Shown: in pieces, positions 1 through 10,725 of the stretch
Numbering within the stretch: the first letter of the stretch is position 1
Layout: the number at the start of each line of letters is the position of its first letter
Source: Breviolum minutum Mf 1.05b.01
Lineage: Eukaryota > Sar > Dinophyceae > Suessiales > Symbiodiniaceae
Assembly: GCA_000507305.1 (NCBI GenBank)
Contig: DF239119.1
Span: 134,696-198,695, forward strand
Reading direction: 5' to 3'
Length of the DNA stretch: 64,000 nt
Made by a program: the position numbers and the translations under genes
The notes under the pieces: generated by a model
Told to the model about the DNA's origin: nothing
Seen by the model: the letters and a program-made list of their open reading frames with translations, nothing else
The model's database searches: none

Positions 1-1789
1 TTCGCGCCAAGTCTTCGATCTGCCAAAAGCCTGGTCCACTCATGAAGCTTTCGGCAAGCTCTGAGATTACCTGGGATGCTATGTAGCCTTTAATGGAACC
101 ATAGGAATCTGTCACGCCTTTCTTCACACCCTTCGTAGCTTGCTTGATGAACTCTCTCAAGTTGAGTGCTCCCCAAGCACGAGGGCATGGATCATTTCCG
201 TGAATATAATTCACTGCCCTTTTCTTGGCAAAGGCTCGAAAGTTCATGGCTTGTTCAGATGCACCCCCAAACACCATCGGCGAGCCGAAGGTGACACATT
301 TCATCTGAAAGGTTCGGAGAGTGCTTTGAACATCCAGATCTGGTGAAGAGAACTTGGAATCCAACATTTGCCAGGCTGAAAACAATGAAGCCTGTGCATA
401 CATGCCACCCAAAGAGTGACCTGTCCAAACCAATTTTCGAACTCCTTGACCAAAGGCAGACTCCAATCGGTCCATGAACTGTTGGCTATTCATAAATTGC
501 ATCTGTGCCACCGTCCCCGCTGCACCCTTATGCACAAAAAAACTCCGATCACGAGTTGTACTATTGTCATGCTCCAGTTGCCAGTTTAGATAATCCAAGA
601 TGTACGAAGTTCCTTTGAACACCATGTACAACACCTTCCCAGTTGGCTCTGGCAGGGTTGCTGTAACTGCTGCAATCTTTGCCACTGTGCCAACAGTACC
701 AGGCTGTATAATTCGATGAACTTCAAAAAACACTCCTTCTACATGAGGAGGTTCCAGTGCATCGGTGTGGATCCATGAACTCAAAACAGCTGCCACCAGA
801 TCCGCAAATTCATTTCTGTGAAAAACATCGCTACCATCCAAACTAAGACCAAGATCCGTTTCAGCAGTTCCAAGATCTACCACCAAAAACTTCTCAGACT
901 CTTGGGGCGCAGCCACAGCTTTTGCACCCACTGCGCAAATGGATCCAAATTTCCATGGACAACCTGCATAGAACCCTGCAGGAAGGTCAATGGCACTAGC
1001 CGTCAAAGTCGCAGGATCTACCACCAAAATCTTCTCAGAATATGCAGGCACAGCCACAGCTTTTGCACCCACTGCGCAAAATGGATNNNNNNNNNNNNNN
1101 NNNNNNNNNNNNNNNNNNNNNNNNNNNNNNNNNNNNNNNNNNNNNNNNNNNNNNNNNNNNNNNNNNNNNNNNNNNNNNNNNNNNNNNNNNNNNNNNNNNN
1201 NNNNNNNNNNNNNNNNNNNNNNNNNNNNNNNNNNNNNNNNNNNNNNNNNNNNNNNNNNNNNNNNNNNNNNNNNNNNNNNNNNNNNNNNNNNNNNNNNNNN
1301 NNNNNNNNNNNNNNNNNNNNNNNNNNNNNNNNNNNNNNNNNNNNNNNNNNNNNNNNNNNNNNNNNNNNNNNNNNNNNNNNNNNNNNNNGGCGCAGCCACA
1401 GCTTTTGCACCCACTGCGCAAATGGAACCAAATTTACCGTCACAATATGCATAGAACCCTGCAGGAAGGTCAATGGCACTAGCCGTCAAAGTCGCAGGAT
1501 CTACCACCAAAATCTTCTCAGAATCTTCCGGCGCAGCCACAGCTTTTGCACCCACTGCGCAAATGGATGAACATTTCCATAGACAACCTGTATAGAACCC
1601 TGCAGGAAGGTCAATGGCACTAGCCGTCAAAGTCGCAGGATCTACCACCAAAATCTTCTCAGAATATGCAGGCGCAGCCACAGCTTTTGCACCCACTGCG
1701 CAAATGGAACCAAATTTACCCTCACAATATGCATAGAACCCTGCAGGAAGGTCAATGGCACTAGCTGCCATTGGGAGAGCTTGGCCCAT
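1..1789 (-). CDS. Class 3 lipase-like alpha/beta hydrolase with N-terminal 47-aa repeats, partial (3' end off the window)
   Basis: The minus strand is open from about position 1789 to the left edge with no stop, so the C-terminus is missing. The C-terminal part has the nucleophile elbow VWTGHSLGG (Ser in GxSxG), then VTFGSP and HGNDPCPR, the order seen in class 3 (fungal-type) lipases; the last motif would hold the catalytic Asp and the His should lie beyond the edge. Upstream, at least five copies of a 47-residue unit (core ICAVGAKAVAAP...SEKILVVDPAT) are encoded by 141-bp direct repeats. They look like beta-propeller-type repeats, a common dinoflagellate protein architecture. Two in-frame ATGs (1789, 1771) could start the reading frame, but upstream exons are likely. 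An assembly gap interrupts the repeats. Lipase fold: confident. Substrate: unknown. Confidence 0.8.
   Translation of the reverse strand, partial: MGQALPMAASAIDLPAGFYAYCEGKFGSICAVGAKAVAAPAYSEKILVVDPATLTASAIDLPAGFYTGCLWKCSSICAVGAKAVAAPEDSEKILVVDPATLTASAIDLPAGFYAYCDGKFGSICAVGAKAVAAXXXXXXXXXXXXXXXXXXXXXXXXXXXXXXXXXXXXXXXXXXXXXXXXXXXXXXXXXXXXXXXXXXXXXXXXXXXXXXXXXXXXXXXXXXXXXXXXXXXXXXPFCAVGAKAVAVPAYSEKILVVDPATLTASAIDLPAGFYAGCPWKFGSICAVGAKAVAAPQESEKFLVVDLGTAETDLGLSLDGSDVFHRNEFADLVAAVLSSWIHTDALEPPHVEGVFFEVHRIIQPGTVGTVAKIAAVTATLPEPTGKVLYMVFKGTSYILDYLNWQLEHDNSTTRDRSFFVHKGAAGTVAQMQFMNSQQFMDRLESAFGQGVRKLVWTGHSLGGMYAQASLFSAWQMLDSKFSSPDLDVQSTLRTFQMKCVTFGSPMVFGGASEQAMNFRAFAKKRAVNYIHGNDPCPRAWGALNLREFIKQATKGVKKGVTDSYGSIKGYIASQVISELAESFMSGPGFWQIEDLAR
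868..1775 (-). repeat. 141-bp coding tandem repeats of the lipase gene
   Basis: The anchor 'actgcgcaaatgga' recurs at 930, 1071, 1413, 1554 and 1695, a spacing of exactly 141 bp on each side of the gap. Copies are nearly identical in DNA, not just in protein, so expansion or conversion is recent. The unit keeps the reading frame (47 codons). Confidence 0.9.
1087..1388. other. Assembly gap (302 N) inside the repeat array
   Basis: A run of N lies between repeat copies. The anchor-to-anchor distance across it (342 bp) is not a multiple of 141, so the gap length is arbitrary. The base run just left of the gap has one extra A compared with the other copies, which would break the frame and is more likely an edge error than a real mutation. 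Confidence 0.95.
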
Positions 1790-1925
1790 TGATCTGTTTG
1801 ATATTCTGCTGGATTTGAATCTTTGAGACCAAATCGGCTGCATCAGCAAAATTCTGTTGACTTAAAATCTCTCTGCAGGAATCACTTCTCACTCCACAAG
1901 AGGTTGAACTGATATCCTAACACAT
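1790..1925 (-). other. Possible upstream coding stretch of the lipase gene
   Basis: One minus-strand frame here is open and protein-like (it includes ILSQQNFADAADLVSKIQIQ) but is one base out of phase with the repeat frame and meets a stop at the repeat junction. It may be an upstream exon separated by a short intron, or chance. No clear splice pair was found. Confidence 0.25.
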
Positions 1926-2373
1926 CCACAATTTGCAAGCACTGAGGATGTGACGGTCTCTACCGACTGCTCCCTGAGATGAAAATATTCAGCACTAGGG
2001 CAGACCTGCAACGGAAAAGCTTCGGTGCATCCCCCAGAAATAATTTGCCTTCAACTTCTGAATCATTCTATGTCTAGGCCATCTTTGAGCTTCTACCTTT
2101 TGCTGAACAAAAGATACGCCATGATGCAGTGTCAGGTTTAGAAACAGTTCAACTCAAATAGGGAAGCTTTGATGAACTCATGAGTTGCCTTTCCATCAGA
2201 TTTAAAGAAACCAATGCCAAGGCTGAGTGTAAATGACTGAAACGTCTCCCGCCTGACTGTGGATCTCCATCGTCTTCTGAGACTCCCATCCTTCTGGCGT
2301 TTCTTCTTCCTGTGCAGCCATGGCATTGCCCATGCATGATGGCGTAGGGATGAGTGGGAACTAGAAGGCTATC

Positions 2374-2480
2374 CATCTATCTATCTACCAGTACGGATCT
2401 ATCTATTTATCCATCTATCCATTTATTCATCTATCCTTCCATCTATCCATTTATCCAATTTTCCGTCCATGTATCCATCT
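2374..2480. repeat. Degenerate ATCT/ATCC microsatellite
   Basis: About 100 bp of imperfect tetranucleotide repeat (ctat, ccat, ttat). The open frame through it is low-complexity and not a gene. Confidence 0.85.
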
Positions 2481-4364
2481 ATATAATCTCTATTGGTATT
2501 TTGTATATCAGGTTCTGCCTCCTTGTTGCATATATATATATTTACATATATGATGCGGCAGCCAATAAAATTTCGCTGAAATTGAAACATTCTAATACTG
2601 AACGTATAGGTTTACTACCCACGGAAAGTATTTGACGTGTCCCTTGCATTATGTCCATCGAAGCATCTCAAAAACATCTAGAGCTCTTGGGAACAACCAA
2701 CAATCACTGAAATCTTCATCCAAAATCAAACATCATTGGGGCATCATCCCTTTTTTGGTTGAATCCTCTAACTGGAGTCCTCTCCAATTCCTTCACTTCC
2801 TGCACCATCCATCCCCAAAACGCCTCGCTACCACTGGAGCTGTGACTGCCAACATCATCGCCACCGTCACTGACGTCTTCGGTGTCGTCCCAAGCAAAGC
2901 CACGTTTGCCTCGAGAATGGTCAACTTGGAGTTGAAAAACATAGCCAATAAGTTAGAATTGATTTGTTTACATATTGTATACAAGTTGTTCAAACTCGAG
3001 ATATTCAAGATAAACTCTAACATCATTACATACTATGTGTAAACAAGCTCGATATGTTGGGTTCAAATTCCAAGTTGAGAATTTGAACATGCTGCCACCA
3101 TGGCAAAAAGCCCGGCAAAGACCAAGTTTTTCCTTCCATGTTTCTATCCCACCATCCCATCTGCTGCTGATAGCTATTGCCCTTTGACCATCGATGGTGT
3201 TCACAGATTGATTTTTGATGGGAGAGAAACCACTGGTTAAAAAAGCAACCAAAAGAAATTACATCATGCAGCAAAGTTTATCACTTGGACTAACTCAGAC
3301 ACCCAAAATCAACATACAACTCACAACTGATTTTGTTGAGCTCAGTTGCGTTTCAACGACCCCATCGCGAAGTGAGAGAATCCATGAGCTGAAGGATGAA
3401 CCAAAAACGACAACGGTGTTGAAATTAATGATGTTTGGAATATGACATCAAGTTCAGGCTTTTCAAAACCACAAGTCACCTCAATTCCAACAGCAAATGC
3501 AAATGTGTACTCGCAGGCAATAACACACAACTTGATCTCTCCAAAAGAACGATTGCAACACATCCAACTCTGCGCTTGAAGCTGTCCTCTTCCAAATCTG
3601 CTAGCTCGGTATTGGCCTGTTGAAGCTCTCTCAACTTGGCCTTTCACACTGATTGGATGAAACAGCTTCGTGCAAATTCATGCTTCTTGAATACAATGAC
3701 TATAAATATCTGTAGACTATAGATCAATAGATGTGCAATGATGTGGTTGGATTGAAACAAATACAATTTGACTATGATGGTATCAAAGGGTATCGGTATG
3801 TCATAGTTGTCGCGAGGTATCCAACACATCCAAGTTGGATCAAATCAATTCAAATCATGTAATAAGAAATAATCTATATTATGATATCTTGGGAAATATG
3901 CTTCGTTGACATCTTTGCATACAATTTTCAACCCTTATTTTTCCTATCCTGCTTGAGGGCATGCCACCAAAACAAATGTCCACCTTGAGCTGGCCGCCAA
4001 TGTCTTCCAAACGCGAACGGATGATCTCCTCATCTGACCTGACCAAGGTGATAGGAGCTTCATCTGAAAATACAGCTGTGAAAAACTACTGGAATAAGTG
4101 TTGTTGACTTGTTGACTAGATTGCAACTTTCATCTGCGTTTTGAAGAGTCTGAGTATGGATAGTCAGAATGCCAGAATCTTTCAGTTTCTCAGTATCTGC
4201 CAGTCATGTCCTTGCTTCCATGTCTGTCTATCATATGTCATGATAGCCAAGGTAGCACCACATCCTTCGAAAAGCAATGTTCAGAGATGTTGCAAGTCTC
4301 CGACGGATCAATCTAAAGGTATCTGAATCCTTCTCCAACTACCGTCTGCACATATTTGACTCTT
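2481..4364. other. No gene recognised
   Basis: AT-rich sequence with only short low-quality open frames on both strands. It may be intron or intergenic. No inverted-repeat element or conserved motif was seen. Confidence 0.5.
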
Positions 4365-4367
4365 TTA

Positions 4368-4622
4368 GCATCCATGGTAAACCCTGAAGCCGCTTTGGGT
4401 ACATGTAAATCCTCTATTCAACTCCCCCAAATACATCTTGTTTGCCCACTTGTTTTTCCCCTTCACCTGTAGGTCTATCACATCATTTACCCTCAAAGGT
4501 CCATCCACCTCAAGGTCTCTTCCACACGACGATGGGCCTTGACCTACATGGATGTGGCGATATCGACGACGAGAAGAGGGAGGATAAGGATGAGGATGAG
4601 GATGAGGATGAGGATGAGGATG

Positions 4623-4667
<45 letters not shown>

Positions 4668-4850
4668 TTGTTGTTGTTGTGGTGAATGCCAATGATATTT
4701 GCGCATCTCCAAGTGTTTGAACGAGTCTTCAGTGTCTAAAACTCCTTTTGACCAGTCAACTGTTGGTGCAACATGTTCAACCAGCACACACTTTTCTTCA
4801 GATGGTCCAAGCGGCGCACCCAAAGATCTATCGTACAGTCCGTGCAAATA
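4368..4850 (-). CDS. Putative exon with a His/Pro-rich tract, product unknown
   Basis: The minus strand is open and protein-like on both sides of a (GAGGAT)/(GAT) repeat that it reads as a Gln-His-(His-Pro) tract. Upstream residues include LGAPLGPSEEKCVLVEHVAP, downstream VNDVIDLQVKGKNKWANKMY, ending near the stop at 4365. The flanks have normal amino-acid composition, which argues for a real exon holding an expanded codon repeat. The plus strand reads the same repeat as Asp/Glu. Splice sites are not certain and no family was recognised. Confidence 0.35.
4568..4683. repeat. Hexa/trinucleotide repeat (GAGGAT)n-(GAT)n-(TTG)n
   Basis: An uninterrupted run of gaggat units passes into gat and then ttg units. 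Confidence 0.95.
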
Positions 4851-5339
4851 AATTGCAAATGAAAAAAAACAACAGAATGACAATTTGTGTGACTAGAGTT
4901 GTTTGACAACTCTTCATCAAAGCGTGTCTCCAAATCAAACAAGTCCCTTTCACAACTGCTCATTGCTCAATTTCTCGAAACATGCGCAGCATTCAAATCC
5001 CCACAAATGCAAATGATGCACCAGCAGCAACTTAAACAAATTTATCCAAGGGCAACAAATACTAACAAAGACCTTTGGGAGACAAAGGGAGCAACTTTGA
5101 TTGCGGCCCCTCAGTCTGCACGCCATCGCCATGCCGTGCCTTAGTGCGAGTATTTGAACGAAGGAGTTTTGTGTGCTCAACATCTCCCCATTAATCCAGC
5201 TATGACAACAATCACCCAATGATTTGTCATTTATCTACCTCCTTTGCAACACCAAACTACCAAACTACCAAACAATCCAGCACCGCCAGCACCTGCAAAA
5301 ACCAAAACGTATTCCTCCTTTTTAATTTTTAGTGTGTCT

Positions 5340-5530
5340 GCCGTTATGCCAGCACACGGTCTGTGATTTTGTAGGGTCAATCTGAAATGCACCCGTCCGA
5401 CGGGTGGCACCAGATCTCCCTCCAGGCGCTTCCATCCGACCAGTGGATGTTGCACTGGCGATCCCACGGGGCAAACCCACAGCAACTCCGCACTGTACAG
5501 AGCATATTCGGTCTTGACAAAAGGGCAGCT
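5340..5530 (-). other. GC-rich exon-like island
   Basis: This island is clearly more GC-rich than its surroundings and open on the minus strand, with protein-like content (e.g. GWKRLEGDLVPPVGRVHFRL). It may be an exon of the gene that includes 4368-4850. No family was recognised and the boundaries are open. The flanking 5531-6668 holds nothing else that I can support. Confidence 0.3.
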
Positions 5531-6668
5531 CATGTGAGTTTTTGTCTTTGAAGATTCTTTTCGAGTATATACCATAATTAGTGTATGATAACAACATATA
5601 TAAAAGTATACAGTGATAATATATAAGGTTAACATGTGTTTTTACATATTGAACATTGCACCTTGGATTTTCTAGACTTTTGTCAGCGGTGGGCAATGGC
5701 AACATATATGGACACGTTCTGCGTTGTCATGCATAAACCACACTGAATATATTCTTATTTCGGAAAATTAGACACATAATTGACATTGCTTGCCTCATGG
5801 TTATGGGTTATACCCATAAATACAACCAAGTTTGATGTATGCAAGAACGACAAGGTCAGTGCTAAATCATGGAAAAGAGTCATATCAGAGAATTCCTCGA
5901 ACAACGACGCCGGATTGGTGTTGAGAGAACACACCGTGTCAACCCTTGGGTCATCATGATCTGTTTAGTGACTTTGGGACAACCATTGCTAGACAAACAC
6001 CTGTCACCATCATAAGGTAACAAACTGCAACACAAATATGGTTTTCAAACAAGCATGTCTCAGCAATCAAATATGTGGAATATGACATATTGCCATATTC
6101 CATATGCGCTATATATCTATATACCCCACTGACTTCCTATTTTAGACACCTCGACTTTCCATTCTTACGGGTCAAATCTTCCACAGCAGAATGCCCCAAT
6201 CTGGTCCCAGGTATGAATTTATTGGCAAACTAACACAAACAATAGAAGATATAAGAACAAACACATCATTTCAATTGGCAAAGTGCTTCTCTGAAAAGAC
6301 ATGGCAGCTTTCGTCAAGACAAGCCGCTGTGGGATAAGGAAAATGCTGCCGTGGTCAGCAGGGCAAAAGAGATTAGGCAAAATGGCCAAACGTTGAAACA
6401 ACACAAAATGACGTCAACAGAAACAACAAAAACAAACGAACAGCATCTAGCCACTAGATATTTCGATCTTGTTGTCACCTTATATACACACCCTAAGCTT
6501 GATATCTAGCATGACACACATTGGTATTTTGCATTCTGGCCACGGTTTTAGCGTCCTCGTGCTCTCCTCAGGCAAGCTGCCTTGAAAGCGGCGGTGGAGC
6601 CTTCTGTATGTCAACAACCCGTTGAACGGCCAACGCGTCTTATGGCAACCGTTGCTGAAGAGTCGTCT

Positions 6669-8470
6669 TCATTTTTCCATCCTTTCCCGAAGCTTTACAA
6701 AGTCCTCCATCCTTTCACAGTCCGATTCTGCCACACATTCTGAAAAGAGAGTTTTGGAAAGATAGTCGTACACAAGCACAAACGACTGTTTCATTCCGAA
6801 AATCTTTTTTGCAACACAACAGTGTGACAGAAAGACTGTGGCTCAGTTTTTCCAGCATCCAATCAGAGGCTGCATCCACACTTGAAAATCAATTGCATCT
6901 AGACATGAGCAGGATTGATTGAACAAAACTTGATTAACGACGGAAACATTACTATGTTTCACTTTTAAGAGTCAATCCGAGACATAGAAAATATGGCAAT
7001 AAGATCCATTGGTACATCCTATACTCCCCAATATCCACCCGTTTTTGGTTCATAGACTTTGATTTGATTGAAATCTGGGGGTCGGTAGTCCAAGGTAATG
7101 ATGCACACCATCTAGCCCCACTTCTGACATTCTCTACCATTCTGTTCACGGTGTTGCTCCCATTCTCCAAATCAAACAAAAGTCAAGGGAGCTTCGACAA
7201 CCTGTGACATTCCATTGCGCTGATTAGGTCTATAGGGCTATAGAAAGGTTTATTCGTATTTGCAACCTTTGAAAGATAGGCGGACCGTGTGCGCCCGCGC
7301 CAATTTCCACAGAAAATAGAATGTTTGAGAAAGTCCAGAAGTAAATGAGGTGTGTAATAATGAAATAAGATCCGTAAAGCAGATTTAGCTCACTTCGCCA
7401 AATTATGGAAATTTACAAGGTTGCATTTCAGTTCTTAAAAACAGCAGTAACGAAAGTATGGAAATTTACAAGGTTTCAACTATAGTCACTTGATTCTTCA
7501 AATAGGAATACACAACAGCCTCTGAATATCATGACATGCACCTCCAGAAGCATCGAGGGCATCGATGGCATCTGCATCCAGGTATTGTACTGTGCTTCCC
7601 TGACAAAAGGACCATAAGAAAAATGACATAAGGAGTCTTTCAAAACATTTTGTTGCGATGCGTTACTGTGTTATTTATATTTGACTCTTTCCTTCAAAAA
7701 CATATTCCTGAATCAAACGAAAACAGATAAAATTGATGTCAAACATTTCAGCATTCACGAAGTTATCCTCGGTCTACAGGATTGAGTCTAGTCAGTCTTA
7801 ACATCTGTTGATATCCACAAATCCACATCAGAATCTTGCCACACCCAAACCCTGCCTAAAGGAGGCTCTCACCTGGAGTTTTTGTTTGGCTTTTCTGTTT
7901 TTTTGAGGTGGACAGAAAAAGAACAGGTTCATAAACTCAATCATTGGAATTTATACATTATATTCTGCAACGTGATCTCAAATCAAATCAAACTCATCCA
8001 TGTTTGAGATGAGAAATATTCAAAGGCTTCTCTCCACTGAAAAGGGGAACAGCTGGGAAAGTACTATCGGCATGGTGCGAGTATCAAACAATTCATCTTC
8101 ACAAGACCTCGTAAAGCAATGCTATAATATCATACTAGTATCTCAGCAAGAGTGACCAGAAACTCAGAGCACGCCCCCAAATCAGATGACCAATAACAGA
8201 ATATCACAATGTAGCACATACTACTTCCAATATAGATACCAACCTATGTCCTTTCACCTCGTTCCTTGAATCCTTTTTCACCTCGGTCGCTATGGCAAGT
8301 GACTCTCCTCTCCGCCGAAGTTGTGGTTGCCAGCTGCTTCGAAAGCGCGGCGCCACGGGAACCGGTGCTCGGAGATGTGAATTGGCTGCCTTGACGTTGC
8401 CGTGGTACAACTGAAATGACTGTGAAATTCTCTGAAATTGACATGAAATGACCATGCTTGAGCTTGCCAT
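6669..8470 (-). CDS. Small three-exon gene, 113 aa, product unknown (possible organelle presequence)
   Basis: Exons are 8470-8258 (71 codons), 7599-7542 (19 codons plus 1 nt) and 6739-6669 (ending TGA). Both introns are GT-AG: donors GAACGAG|GTGAAA and TCTGGAG|GTGCAT, acceptors GTCAG|G and TTTTCAG|A. The phases fit (0 then 1) to give one 342-nt frame. Exon 1 starts MASSSMVISC and is rich in Ser, Arg and Ala with almost no acidic residues, like an organelle-targeting presequence. Exon 2 is acidic (YLDADAIDALDASG). Exon 3 ends charged (SDCERMEDFVKLRERMEK). A TTTCTACAG just upstream of the ATG could be a trans-splice acceptor. Alternatively, exon 1 continues upstream without starting at this ATG. 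Confidence 0.6.
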
Positions 8471-8499
8471 CACCACCACCACCTTCTCCACCTCTACTG

Positions 8500-9177
8500 T
8501 AGAAACAACAGAAACAGGAAAACATCCAAAATACAAGATGGACAAAAAACTACTATAGAACAACGGAAGCAACAAAAAACAGTCCAAAAATGTCGAAAGC
8601 CAAGGACAAACGACACTCGCTAAGAGCCCAGCTCTAGAGCCAACAGCGGTCAACCATGTTGAATCACTGACATAACGTGTTATAAAGGAAGACAAACAAG
8701 ACATATCTCGAAGGGTAGCAGGGTAGTGGGATTCTGAATCAAAGCAAACACCTTCAAACGACTTCTTTCCGGGGACAACTCTAACTCTGCATTTCTGACA
8801 CCAACAAACAACAAATCAACCAGCCAACTACAACCATCTCGGAAGCTGGAAAAATTCTGGAATTGAGGTACATCCCCAGAAGGTGAAACTGAATCTTAAA
8901 ATAGTGAAACAAAAAATGGCCAAGGCTCGGTCTTCTCGTCACCTTTCACTTGCCAGCTGCGTCGATCCGTTTTACGAGAAGTCCAGTTGGATGCATGTGA
9001 GACGTGCCTGCAGGTTAGGGAGATGGATATGATGTAACGATAAATATTTATATTGCACCTGCGATCACTCTCCCATCCCAGTCTGAGCACCAAGCAAGTC
9101 CTTTTTGCTCCAAAAGATTTTTCAAGATCATCCAAAGTTGCGATATTCGCAACCACAACAACGTTGCATTAGATTGT
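8500..9177. other. No gene recognised
   Basis: Short open frames only. This is the stretch upstream of the three-exon gene on the minus strand, and it separates that gene from the 3' side of the retroelement. Confidence 0.4.
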
Positions 9178-9353
9178 CCACATTGTCACAAGCACTGAGC
9201 AGTTTCAAGAAAACAAAATCAATGCACCAAGTGTCACAGGCACTGAGCAGTTTCGAGAAAAAATCAAAGCACCAAATGTCACAGGCACTGAGCAGTTTCG
9301 AGAAAAATCAAAGCACCAAATGTCACAGGCACTGAGCAGTTTCGAGAAAACCA
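9178..9353. repeat. Four tandem copies of a ~44-bp unit
   Basis: The unit contains 'gtcacaggcactgagcagtt' followed by an A-rich spacer. It lies about 100 bp past the recombinase stop codon and could be the 3' terminal region of the retroelement. Confidence 0.85.
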
Positions 9354-9453
9354 ATCAGTGCACCACACAAAAAAAAACTGTCTGTGCACCATCAAATGAA
9401 GTGTCAGCACTGCAAAAGGGGAGTATACTTCATCCCTCGCCAACACCCCAACA

Positions 9454-10725
9454 TCACGGAGTTGGCTCTGGTGACATAGTCACCCATGGGCATCTCAAGA
9501 TGTCAGTCAGAGCAGCTTGAATAATTCGGGGGTCATCATTTTTCAGTGCATCAGGTAGTCGGGAGGCATGAAGCAAAAGGCGACCAGGTTTCTTGTAGCG
9601 TTGCACGCTAGAAGGGCTGGCCCAGCGGCCTCGTTGCTGGATCTCTGTTAAAGTCCTGAACTTGTGAATGGCGTCAAAGGACGGTCCAGAATGCCTGATG
9701 GTGTGTGGTGTGAAAGTTCCTGCGGGCAACTTGAACAAAGAAGAAAAATGCCTGAACAACTCTTCATATCTTGCCAAAGTCAGTGAAAAAACAGGGACAT
9801 CTATATTGAGACAACCACGGGCCACATGTTGCAGTAGCCGTCCACACCAAAGACGATGTTGGCTGTCAGCTAGGATGATGTCGTCTGCGGCACCTGTCTT
9901 TGTCCTACGTTGTCTGTCTGCATTTCCAAGAATGATACCCCAGGTATCACTAAGAGACTTGACTGGACGAACAAGGTCAACCCCCGAGATATCAAGGATT
10001 TCGGAAGGTCGTGCATACAAGTCAAATTGGAGAAGTGCAGCAACTGCAGCATGAATTTTAGAGTGTTTGATACAATAGCGGGCAAAGTGGAAAATCACTT
10101 GTGGTGGCACTCCAACACGTGTGGTCCCTGGACGTGCGGCTCTCCATGCGGATAAGGCTGCACGTGCAAGAGGCAACAACTCCCTTTCTGGCTGTCGAGG
10201 AATAGCTTTCAAAGCAATCCATCCGAAAAGAGTATAGGAGCCCTCATTGTAAGGAGCATCGTCTTCAAAAAGGCAATTGAAGTAACAGCTCATTGCAGCA
10301 TCAATTTTGAAATCGCTATCCAAGGCTTTCCTATGTTGCTTTGCCCATTGTCGAAAAGAACAAACACAGGTATCATACTGCAACAATGTACTTTTCTTGA
10401 TTCGCTTGACTCTAAGGAGCCTCTCTGGTCTGACACTTTTGATGATTTGCTGGAAACGAGATTCACCCTCATCTGCGTTTCTTGAGCGCTTGCCACGCCT
10501 CTTTACTTGACCTCCCCAAGGCAATTGCGTCGAGGAACTTGCTGAGACCACCTTGTTGAGCGAGGAGGTGCAGTTGTTGGGATTGTTCAGCACTTTCCTG
10601 ACTGATGGTATGCTTTGGGTATTTCGTGGCACGAGTTTTATGCTTTGCAACACTCCTGAGCGAAGAGCTCCAGACGACAGGGACTTGGTTATCCGAGTCG
10701 TGTTTGAGATTGGCATGCTTAGCAA
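9454..10725 (-). CDS. Tyrosine recombinase of the retroelement
   Basis: This 423-codon ORF has the catalytic set of tyrosine recombinases: Arg 239 (LYARPSEIL), His-x-x-Arg at 341-344 (HTIRH), Trp 368 (GRW) and the nucleophile Tyr 377 (VQRYKK). The core-binding region precedes it (KSTLLQYDTCVCSFRQWAKQ). It would integrate the circular DNA form. It overlaps the end of the methyltransferase ORF by 257 bp in a different frame; its N-terminal ~75 residues may be non-coding read-in, and translation may depend on frameshifting or a separate start. Confidence 0.85.
   Translation of the reverse strand: MLSMPISNTTRITKSLSSGALRSGVLQSIKLVPRNTQSIPSVRKVLNNPNNCTSSLNKVVSASSSTQLPWGGQVKRRGKRSRNADEGESRFQQIIKSVRPERLLRVKRIKKSTLLQYDTCVCSFRQWAKQHRKALDSDFKIDAAMSCYFNCLFEDDAPYNEGSYTLFGWIALKAIPRQPERELLPLARAALSAWRAARPGTTRVGVPPQVIFHFARYCIKHSKIHAAVAALLQFDLYARPSEILDISGVDLVRPVKSLSDTWGIILGNADRQRRTKTGAADDIILADSQHRLWCGRLLQHVARGCLNIDVPVFSLTLARYEELFRHFSSLFKLPAGTFTPHTIRHSGPSFDAIHKFRTLTEIQQRGRWASPSSVQRYKKPGRLLLHASRLPDALKNDDPRIIQAALTDILRCPWVTMSPEPTP

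Noticed and set aside
818-1570. Plus-strand ORFs through the 141-bp repeats and the N run
   Set aside because: The minus strand reads a continuous lipase protein with known motifs. The plus frames are shadows carried by the repeat and by N read as open.
5550-6200. TATA-like and AT-rich words as promoters
   Set aside because: AT-rich words are everywhere here and dinoflagellate promoters lack a standard TATA box, so no call is supportable.
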